This document shows positions 55,620-64,000 of a DNA stretch of 64,000 nucleotides, piece by piece. Numbering within the stretch: position 1 is the first letter of the stretch; each line of letters begins with the position of its first letter. Below the pieces are notes generated by a model. The model was not told the DNA's origin and did not search any database. It worked only from the letters and a program-made list of their open reading frames with translations. Position numbers and translations under genes: made by a program. The stretch is from Chrysopilus asiliformis (taxonomy: Eukaryota > Arthropoda > Insecta > Diptera > Rhagionidae): contig OZ035962.1 of the NCBI GenBank assembly GCA_964034945.1, forward strand, positions 85,209,942 to 85,273,941, in the 5' to 3' direction.

Positions 55620-55880
55620 TGGAAAACTACATTGAATTTGTCTTTCAGTGTGTCTCTCAATATCTCTGTCTCGTTCTCTCGTTGTCAGTCCGTCTGTCAC
55701 TCTGACAGTTTGCCGATCTGTCAAGCTGGATCTCTCTGTCCCTCTCAGATAAACTGTCGGATTGGCAAACTGACAGAAAGTAAGAAAGAGAGAGATCTCT
55801 CTTTTTCTGTCTGTCAGGCTGTTAATTTGACAGTTCATCTGTCAGCCTATCGATCATTTTTTCAGTCAGTCGGCCAGTTT
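55620..55880. repeat. Degenerate CTGT/CTCT tract with an imperfect hairpin
   Basis: CTGACAGTTTGCCGATCTGTC and GGATTGGCAAACTGACAG are imperfect inverted copies within a run of CTCTGTC- and CTGTCAG-type tetranucleotides. It may be an old family C array. Confidence 0.5.
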
Positions 55881-55894
55881 CATAGCTGCTACTA

Positions 55895-56195
55895 GGGCTA
55901 TTGAACAAAATCTGGTACCCGGTTCGTTAATTTTTCAGGTACCGGCTCTGCGAAATATGAGTACCCGGTTCCGAGAGTCAAAGAAAAGTCAAGACAAGAC
56001 AAAAAGCTCGGGTTCAGGACAAAAAAACGGTAAATCTTAAGTTTTTGCCATGAATTATCTTTTTTATTTGTCTTTGACTCGGAACCGGTTCTCATACAGT
56101 TCTCGCTTCCAGGACTCGGAACCAGGTACTCGGTTCTCAATGCTTGTACTCGGAACCTGGTGCCCGGTTCCAGAAAAAAGAAAACACCCTTAGGA
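55895..56195. repeat. Region of repeated GGTACCCGGTTC motifs
   Basis: Variants of GTACCCGGTTCC and GGAACCGGTTCTC occur about ten times in both orientations, as in some hAT MITE interiors. I could not define ends. Confidence 0.5.
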
Positions 56196-56404
56196 GCTAC
56201 TCTCTGCCTACCTTAAAAGTAATTCAAAAACTGTAAATCCTAAACACACGTTAGGTGTAAAAAAGTAAAAAAGTAAAAAAAGCAAAAGTGAAAAATCATT
56301 ACGCTTGCCTACTAGGGAATGCTTCCTAATATGGCACATGAATAAGTCCTCATTTACAATTGAAAGTGACGTGTAGGGACGCAGCATGTCACATCTATGG
56401 CAAT

Positions 56405-57456
56405 CAGGGTTCCCACCCCAAAAGAGAAAAGCGGAGTGTTACTGATCGAAAAATAGTAGTGTCAGAGGGATTTCAGTAGTGTCAACTTTTTTAACAGTCA
56501 TTTAGAGTTTTATTGAGACAACACATTTTGAATGTTACCGTCTAATGTTTTATTGCATATCATATCAGTAAATTTTTCTATTAGTACAAAAATCGATTTT
56601 TTTTAAATTAAAATTAAAGCAAGGAATTAAGGGGCCTATTGCGGTTATCGATATCTATTCGATTGACCATCGTTGGCCGGAACGATCGAAAAACAATTTG
56701 GTATTGCGTAAGGTTCATCGTTCAAGCAATCGCTATTGTGAATTTTTTAGTGTTTGACGTTTGGGAATTCACATTGTTGAAGTTATTTTAATGTTTAAAA
56801 ATGACTTCAACGCAGAAAATACAATATTAAGCTCCCTTAAAACATAGAGGAGGTGGATGACAATGGCGATATGAGCAAATTTACACCAGAAGACGGTTTT
56901 ACAAACCAACGTCAAGGCGAAAATATTAAACACCGAATGTTGAGTTCTTTGAATTGACCAATATTTCAAATCTATGTGAATAAAACAGTTTTTAAGTTCA
57001 TTTTTTATTTAAATTATTTTTATACCACTTTGGTCTTATTTATCTTCATTTTTTCAACCACTTTTTATATTGGATTTTTGATCGTGATTTTGATCAAGAT
57101 ATTCCTCATTAATAATTTCCTAATGTGTACAAATACTTCCATTTTATTATTAGCCTCACTATAGGGGCCTAAGTATTATATGTCCCTTTTGTTCAAGAAT
57201 TGAAGAATTGATAGGCAATGCCTAAAGTACTTAAATATTTTAGATAAAGAGTCTGAATGATTACATATTACATATTTTTTAATTTTCCCCAGATAAGTGA
57301 ACTTTTCAAATCTAGAAATTAACTTTCTTTGTAGCACGTTTTTTATAGGGCGAAAAAGGTAGTGTTTTGAGTTTTTCAGTAGTGTAAGTAGTGTTAGGTC
57401 AAATTATGTCGAAATAGTAGTGTAAAACTACGATAGTAGTGTAAACGGGATCCCTG
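56405..57456. mobile_element. 1.05-kb hAT-like element with perfect 8-bp duplication
   Basis: CAGGGTTCCCACCCC at the left and GTAAACGGGATCCCTG at the right are short inverted ends, flanked by ATGGCAAT on both sides (56397-56404 and 57457-57464). AGTAGTGT repeats near both ends. No hAT transposase is visible. A second element lies inside. Confidence 0.85.
56631..57169. mobile_element. 539-bp PIF/Harbinger-like element nested in the hAT element
   Basis: GGGGCCTATTGCGG and CACTATAGGGGCC are imperfect inverted ends with TAA on both sides (56628-56630 and 57170-57172). The interior has no recognisable coding sequence. Confidence 0.6.
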
Positions 57457-57469
57457 ATGGCAATGTTTT

Positions 57470-58438
57470 GAAACTTGCTCTCTCTCTCTCTTTGCGTGTC
57501 CCGCCAGTTGGTAGCTGCTAAGTGGTATGCGTGAACGCAGGTGCGCTTTTTTCACTTTCCATACTTCATGTGTGTGGCCAAGTGGTGGCGAACAAGCAAC
57601 CAGGAAACTAACCTAACCTGAAATGAAATGCCACTTACAAAACATTCTCTGCTGGAACGCCGCACGATCGGGAATAGTATAGAACTAGGGGGATGTTTTT
57701 GTTTTTTGTTTTGTTCCTCCTGATCATGTATTTATGGGAATGTGTGGTGCCGTGCCTCGCCACCAGTCCTCGTTGTTTTGTTTCGTTTATTTTCCTTAAG
57801 GATAACGAACCGACAATTGGTGGTAAAAGACCCTCGCCGTCTTCGATTGCAAGTTGCTAAACCGCTTTTTCACTTCCTCATGTTGGCATAAGGCCACAAA
57901 ATATACTGAACGAAGTTACTTTTAAATGGTAAACGTGCGTGCTTTATGGCTGTATGCCGGTAACGTACTTTGCTTCCACATCTAATCAAATTACTTCTTT
58001 CGTACACAGTTTTAATTTAACAACGACTACGGGTTTTTGTTCGAAAATTTTCTAATGCGATACGAAAATATTCCTTCGTTTGAATAATCGTAAAATCTTC
58101 AGTCAATCTTCACAAAAATCAAATTAATTACCCGGAAAAAAATTAGCATCGGAAATTTTCCTTTAAAATATGGGAAAGCGATTATAGGACTCTTTATTGA
58201 ATTTTTAGCACTGACTTCCATAAATATTGGAAGAAGTCCTAGTTTTCTCAGAGTCCTAACTATGTATATAGGGCTGTGAGAAAAATGGACATATTCCAAC
58301 CAAAGTAGCCTCCGTTCCTAGTTTTTACTGGAGATATTCCTGTACTGAGGGAGAAACATTGCTATATTATGGCATGGAATCGTTCCCAATTTTTTTGTCA
58401 TAATTTTGGAAATAATTACTCAAAAAAAAGAATACATT
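57470..58438. other. Unique-looking non-coding stretch
   Basis: No gene recognised. It is moderately GC-richer up to 57960 and starts with a short TCTC tract. Confidence 0.45.
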
Positions 58439-58459
58439 TTAACTTTCTTATACGTAGTA

Positions 58460-59569
58460 CAGTAATCCCCGGATAACTAACACTCGGATAGCTGCACAAC
58501 CCTTTTAAGTGCAGTAGTCAATCAAAACCCATGCATATTTTTAAGAATCCCGTACAATATTTATCGCTTAAGTGCAACCCGCTTAAGAGCAAACCCCCCT
58601 AGTACTGCACGAAAAATAGCTAGTCTTCAATTAAGTTTCTCCGTCATATATTTTTCCTCGGATAAGTGCATAAGTGCTTTTTATACCCGTATGGTGAAAC
58701 CAAAGGGTATATTAACTTTGCCTTACCGTTTGTAACGCCAAGATCTCGTCATCACACACAAAAATGAATTACACCAGTGTGTTTAGAATGATAAAAAAAA
58801 TTGAATTTTGCATGTCCGTTCGTCTGTCTGTCTGTCCGTCTGTCTGTCCGTCCGTCTGCCCGTCTGTCCGTCTGTCCGTCTGTCCGTCTGTCTGTCTGTG
58901 GCGCGGATTGCGGGCGCACGGATTGAGCTAGAGACTTGAAATTTTACGCAGATTCGTTTTTCGTAAAATGCAAGGCTAAGTTTGTTAATGGGCAAAAATG
59001 GACCATTAGGGGGGTACCCCCAATACGAACGAAAACGTTTTTTTGCGAATATCTCAAAAACGGTGCATCTTATCAAAAAAGTCCAAGAACAAAAATTATT
59101 TAGGATATGATTCTACATAAAATTCCCATACATCAAAATCCGATTGGAATAATTTTAAAAAATCTTATTGGAAAATTTGACTCAAAGTGGAATTTTGGTA
59201 CAACTGTTCGAATTTTGATACGAATATCACCATACGGGTTTTTAATAATTGCCAGATTGGCAATTATAGCTTTTGTTATGTTTTCCTTTTAATTTTTAAT
59301 ACTTTATTTTATTATATTTTCTTTATACCCCACTGGTAAGTGTACAAACCAGTGCAATTATTTTGTGATCTTGCAATTCTTGAAAGTAAATGCCCAATTT
59401 TCTGCAATTAGAGACCCTGATAAGTGCACAATTTCATGCAGTAAAAAGGGTCCCGGATAACTGCACAACTTTTGCTGTTAAATGAGTAGAGTATCGAATA
59501 AGCGCAAACCCTCGAAACTGCACAACAAATCCAGGATTTTTCCCAGATGCAGTTATCCGGGGATTACTG
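58460..59569. mobile_element. pogo-like element 1 at a TA site, nested in family C
   Basis: CAGTAATCCCCGGATAACT and AGTTATCCGGGGATTACTG are inverted ends flanked by TA. The CAGT start and the AACTGCA-like inner end recall pogo/Tigger termini. The interior repeats ATAAGTGCA/ACTGCACAAC motifs on both sides of the family B insertion. No transposase is present. Confidence 0.87.
58681..59285 (+). repeat. Repeat family B, copy 3, nested in the pogo-like element
   Basis: TATACCCGTATGGTGAAACC and AAAGGGTATATTAACTTTGC start it with a TATACCC/GGGTATA hairpin. Then come CACACAAAAATGAATTACAC, an 80-bp CTGTCCGT array, GCGCGGATTGCGGGCGCACG, and the end CACCATACGGGT with an AATTGCC/GGCAATT hairpin and ATAGCTTTTGTTATG. 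ACCCGTATGGTGA (58685) and TCACCATACGGGT (59227) are perfect inverted copies in this copy. The exact right boundary may lie as far as 59330. Confidence 0.8.
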
Positions 59570-59867
59570 TATAATAAAGTATTGTATTCATGAAAAATTT
59601 CGACCTCTTAATTTCGCCTAAAAAACATTTCCCGAGCACTCCTGCGTCGATTGGAGTATTGTTATAAAAATTTCTTTCTGTCTGTCAGTCTGTTAGTCTA
59701 TTAGTCTGTCAGTCTGTTATTCTGTCAACCTTTGTACGAGAATTCTCAAAAACTAATGTATGGCAAAAGTTGACAAATTTCTACGCTTTTATCTTTTACT
59801 ACAACTCGATATCTCAAACCGGTATCGAGATATACCGTTAGTTAAAAAAATCTGTTTTTTGCGATTA

Positions 59868-60245
59868 CAGTAGAACACGCTTAAATGCACATCGAATTTC
59901 GCAGAATTTTATGTGCATTTATCCGTGTTTTGCATTTATACGTAGCACGGAAGCACGGATAAATTAAGAATTCATTTTATCAAATAAAAATAACAATAAT
60001 CACTTTTTTTTGTGTAATTACATTTCATTTTTGCACATGTGCATTTAAGCGTGTAAAATTTCATATAATTTATACGTTTGCAGATGTGAAAATGGTTGCA
60101 TTTAAGCAAGTATTGCAATTAAGCGTGTTTCATTTATCCGTGTATATTTATATGAAAAATGCTTAAAAATCCTCCATGCACAAATTTTGCGTGCAATTAC
60201 ACGAGTTTTGCATTTACGCGTGTTGCATTTAAGCGCGTTCTACTG
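59868..60245. mobile_element. pogo-like element 2, 378 bp, at a TA site, nested in family C
   Basis: CAGTAGAACACGCTTAAATG and CATTTAAGCGCGTTCTACTG are inverted ends with one mismatch and TA on both sides. Inside, TGCATTTAAGCGTG and TTTATCCGTG motifs recur. Non-autonomous. Confidence 0.88.
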
Positions 60246-60837
60246 TATTCTGAAAACTAACGAGTTTTCGGCAGTTCATTGTATAAATTGAAGAAAATAA
60301 TGTCTGCCACAATTTTGTCTTTCAATGATATCCGCTATGTTTGTTTGACCGTTATTGAGATATTTTCATTAAAAATTTAAAAAAATATATATATTTTAGC
60401 GAATTGCTTGCAAACTAACGGTTCCCCGTAAAAATAGTTTGAGGAAGAACTAAAGATATTGAAATTCTCTACCTTTTTGCCTTTTTCTGTAAATTGTTAT
60501 CGAGATATTTCAGATTTTGTAAAAGTAAAATTTGTCTTTTTATACTTGTAAACACTAAATTTTTTTTCGTCGGGTTATAGTGTACTCGTGAATTTCTTAA
60601 GAACGTAGATTTTGTATAAGAAAGTCATGTGCTGTTCACAATCAGATATTTTTTTTTTGTTGGAATGGGCCCTGAAAAGTTTGGGAATTGTTACAATTTT
60701 TTATAGGACTGACTACCAAATTTAGCAACTATGCCGTTTTTCCCATAAATATGGCACTGGAACATGAAATTTTGGGGAAACGGCTCTCATATGTTTGTTT
60801 TAGTGTGATTTTTGGGAAATTTTAATTATAATTCTTA

Positions 60838-60964
60838 GGCCCGTTTGCGCGTATTATTCTTAAAAAATTAAGTTATGGTTAGCCAACTTAAACCGTAGAA
60901 ATTCTTCGACTTAAATTTTTTAAGTTGTACATAAGTTGCTAAGTTATGTTGGTGCAAACGGCAC
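60838..60964. mobile_element. 127-bp MITE with GGCCCGTTTGCGC ends, copy 2, TTA duplication
   Basis: GGCCCGTTTGCGCGTAT and GTTGGTGCAAACGGCAC are imperfect inverted ends. TTA flanks both sides (60835-60837 and 60965-60967). Same family as 41121-41246, with AAGTTGC motifs inside. Confidence 0.8.
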
Positions 60965-60969
60965 TTAGT

Positions 60970-62205
60970 GTTGTAATTCTTAAATTTCCAAAATTTGCCA
61001 TCGAAACCTGGATAAAACTGGATAGTTTTTAACCCAGAAATTTCAGAATTGCCAATTCTGGCCAGGTTAGGCTTATGAAACAGGAGAAGCGCCTGAAATT
61101 TCAATCCAATCTTACTTCCTTTTCTTTATTCAGTAATTGGTTTTGGAGTTTTCCATAAAACACGTCAACATTTGGTGAGGGGGAAGGGGTGCCGATAAAA
61201 TAAAACTGCAGAAACGCATGACGAGGGGGAGGGGTTTAAAAATGCGAAAATCAACTTGATGTATCTTATGGACGCATCCTTAGAATTGTTTTGTCATACG
61301 CAAGTTTTGCCGTACAACATACACACATACGGCAAAACAATTCCGAAATAGCATTTCGCAAAATTTATGAAACTCGTTCCACGTCTTGCACACGAAAACA
61401 CAAGCAAAAATAAAATCGCCACAGTAAGTAATAACGAAATAAAATTGAAAATTTGCCAAAGTATTTACAGTAAACAGTCAATTATTGCATTTAGACGTTT
61501 CGTTTAACATCACATCAATCTCGGTGCCCCTTCCCCTTCCTCACACTACTTATACACACGCCTTCACCTACAATCGGATGCTTACCTCATCGTCTCATCG
61601 GTGGCGGCAATCAATATTTCTGTTAGTCGTTTTTTTTATATGTTCGTCGTTTTGTTTGAAATTCTTTCGAAATAATTTCCTCGATTAGCCAAAAAGATTT
61701 TTGGATAAAATAATAAATCACTGGTATATGAATTGCGGATTTGAAATGGTGGCTCATCTATCATTAAATCTCTATAAAACTCAAGTACGTCAAAACAGTA
61801 TAAAATATGAGCACTTATCGAAATCTTCTTAATAAACGTCTTGTCCACCAACAGTAGCTTTTTTCCCTCTAGATTGGAGTTGGATTCCATCGACACGATT
61901 AGATGGCAGGGACAATTTTGTGCGGGGGGTAATTAACTGCAAGGTCAGACTCGTAAATTGCAGTGAAGCGCAGTCATTGTGCCGTTGAGTATGGAGAATC
62001 CGTAAAAGTTCATTGGATGCGGACGAAAAGAATAAACGGTCGGTCGACCGATGATGGGGGCTTCTTTTATTACCTGGGCCTGGCTGGAAGAATGGTTTTT
62101 TTTTGGAAGAGGAACCCCAACTGGTATTTAAGAGATTTTTTTTTGTTTAGCCCGGATCCCGCCTAATGTTGCCTCACTTCCAACGGCAGCTTCACTTCTA
62201 CCTGC
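60970..62205. other. Unique-looking non-coding stretch
   Basis: No gene recognised. Tracts such as GTGAGGGGGAAGGGG (61175) are purine-rich. From about 61950 the GC content rises. Confidence 0.45.
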
Positions 62206-62208
62206 CAG

Positions 62209-62467
62209 ACGAATTATAAGCATATAAGGAAAGACGTCGGGGGAATAGATCAAATCCAAATTGCCACAATATTTAAATCCGTCATAGAAGACGACGCTAA
62301 TCCGCCAGCACTTGAGATTTACACGTCTAAGTTGAGTCGCATTTGCGCCAAGTCTTCGGGGGGGATTCCTTCAACTCCACTGTGTGGTGGATTCAACTTG
62401 AAGCGACCTGCAAACAAACGATCTCAACAGCCTCAACAGCGGAATAGAAGAACAGCAGAGGACAAAG
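62209..62467 (+). other. Possible internal exon, unidentified
   Basis: A frame on the plus strand is open from after a stop at 62164 to a good splice donor, GACAAAG/GTAAGC, at 62467. A possible acceptor, CCTGCCAG, ends at 62208. The predicted peptide includes DQIQIATIFKSVIEDDANPP, LEIYTSKLSRICAKSSGG and FNLKRPANKRSQQPQQR, which looks protein-like in composition, but I do not recognise the family. It is not mam, which is on the other strand. It could be a real exon, a lost retrotransposon ORF or chance. Confidence 0.25.
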
Positions 62468-62469
62468 GT

Positions 62470-64000
62470 AAGCGCACTGAGACCTACTCGAAGTATGCGA
62501 AACTGGATTCGGTCACAATTGAACACAGAGGGGGCGGCGAACGGACCGGGACGTGAGGAAGATTTCGCTCAGCAGAGTATTAGCCATGGTACCGCAAAAC
62601 GTAACCAACAGGTTCAGGTAGTTTCAAATCGAATGAATCTCGCCATCAAACGGAAGGTGCTTCGCTGGGCTAACAGAGGCTAAGGTGAATTGCGGTGCTC
62701 GAACGGTGCGGTGCGACGAGATACGACATTTCTGTTGGTTACCTGTTAGTAGTTCTAATTTCGATCCGACTCTGGTCTAAAAACTTTTGTAATCTTCGTC
62801 TGTACATTCAAGGCGGTGTGCAGTGCAATCCGTCGTACCGACAGAAGTGCATTTCGGTAGGGAGCGAATCGCATTGGAATCCATCATTGTGGGAATATAA
62901 AACTACTTTATATGAAGTCGTATCGGGAAATTTCGAAACAGCGTAACAAGAATTGACGGCACTCGATTGCCTCTGGAATTTCGATCATTTCGGCATACAA
63001 AACAAAGCAATAATGATGGATTGGTGATTTTGAAAAGTGTGCGAAGGTATATTTTTTTAATGTGGTATAAATTACTAAATCTACAAAAAAAAATCGAAAA
63101 TCATCTATTTTTTTGAAATTTCAATTTTTTTTTGAATATGTTTGAGCAAAACTACTAACCATGCATAGTTTGCCTACCCCGGGGTTGTGGACGCTTGGGG
63201 TTGATCCAGAACGGTGAGCCACATATAACATTTTTTGTTATTATGCAAATTAGGAATGTGAATGTAAGTAACACAGCATAGGAACTATATTTCCTAATAC
63301 TTTCTTTAATTTCCACTTGGGTGACGAAAATTAGATTTTATGAAGCTCCCATAAGATTTCATTTTGAATCAACCCTGAAATTTTGTCGGCGAGCTGACCG
63401 ACAAGTTAAATTCGATTTAACTTTTTACGACGACCAAGTTGGTCGGATTGATTTTATACAGAAGCATAGGGTACTATGAGTTTAAAATCTGGATTGTCGC
63501 CGTAAATGTTGTGTCGGGCAATTGTATTCCGGCCTTAACGAATTGAGCTATTGCTGTCATTCCCACTTCGTCCCTCGCCCATTAACTTTGGAGAAACGAA
63601 TGAAAAGACGTCACGACTAAACGTGGTCATTTCCCCCTACCTCGTCCTCCAGGAGATCCATCTCAGGGGAGCGCGGAAGAGGGGTATAAATATAACTAGA
63701 AGGGTGGGGTGATAAACCTATCATGGTATATATTTTTTAAATCTACTCTTTGAGATCTTTCATTTGAGATATTACACCCCCTCCGAAAAAAGTTTCGTAC
63801 AAATTTGGTGTAAGAGGGGAGGCGAGCGATTTTTTTTTATAGTTTTAGTTAGAGCTTAGGCCTTAGGGGAAGACCGTTTAATATCGAAGCACAGCCCAGG
63901 ATGGTCGAAAGAACGAAAGGAGATGTCGGTTTATGTAAACTATCTCCTAGACTAACCTATTATTAAATCACAAAACCAAATGAATGATAAAAAATGAAAA
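62470..64000. other. Unique-looking stretch to the window end
   Basis: No gene recognised. A second open frame at 62495-62683 lies in a different frame from the possible exon and matches nothing known. A GGTATAAATATA motif on the plus strand at 63685 could be a TATA box, but nothing else supports a promoter. Confidence 0.4.

Larger units (their letters stand above)
58439..60640 (+). repeat. Repeat family C, copy 6, host of nested elements
   Basis: Starts AACTTTCTTATACG, is interrupted at 58460 and resumes at 59570 with TATAATAAAGTATTGTATTC. It passes CCTGCGTCGATTGGAGTATT and a short CTGTCTGTCAG array, is interrupted again at 59868, resumes at 60246, and ends TTTTGTATAAGAAAGTCATG / TGCTGTTCAC. 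Removing the two TA-flanked insertions leaves an ordinary family C sequence. Confidence 0.85.

Noticed and set aside
63684..63695. TATA-like GGTATAAATATA as a promoter
   Set aside because: AT-rich DNA makes such motifs common, and no exon, splice donor or coding sequence follows within the window.

Overview
This is eukaryotic DNA, AT-rich by eye, gene-poor and packed with transposon relics. It very probably comes from an insect, most likely a fly. The only host gene I can name is the first coding exon of mastermind (mam), on the minus strand at 17981-18580. Its start ([11 protein letters not shown]), its glutamine-rich stretch and its Notch/CSL-binding basic helix are all visible. A second pointer to Diptera is a repeat family (called B here) whose ends resemble a repeat that I recall being very common in fly genomes. 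I cannot name the species.

Layout. 1-9600: no recognisable gene; a mariner remnant joined to a 12-bp minisatellite (3.06-3.64 kb), a family B repeat with a long (CTGTCTGTCCGT)n array (6.7-7.56 kb) and a family C repeat (7.64-8.33 kb). 9.6-14.3 kb: a tRNA-like relic, then a 3.5-kb non-LTR retrotransposon inserted in a family A repeat with an 11-bp target duplication. 16-21.6 kb: family A and B repeats, small MITEs and the mam exon. Since mam reads leftwards and no further mam exon is visible, its first intron must fill at least the leftmost 17.9 kb. 23-25 kb: a 2.06-kb hAT-type foldback palindrome with 8-bp duplications. 25-38 kb: a 19-bp degenerate tandem, a hAT MITE, a Mos1-like mariner remnant, a possible plus-strand promoter and 5' exon with no assigned gene, GACCGGG-ended elements, family C repeats including a 1.4-kb foldback, and a family A repeat with a 540-bp tetranucleotide array. 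39-50 kb: many palindromic MITEs, several nested. 51-61 kb: deeply nested elements, including a pogo-like element that keeps a psq-type DNA-binding segment split by a hAT MITE, and a family C element holding a pogo-like element that itself holds a family B repeat. 61-64 kb: mostly unique sequence with one possible unassigned exon.

How the parts relate. There is no operon or pathway here. mam encodes a nuclear Notch co-activator, and the rest looks like intronic or upstream DNA built by repeated insertion. Target duplications (8 bp for hAT-like, TA for pogo/mariner-like, TTA/TAA for PIF/Harbinger-like, 11 bp for the LINE) and clean interruption of one element by another let the relative order of many insertions be read. 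Repeat-family names A, B, C, D and R are labels used only in this answer.
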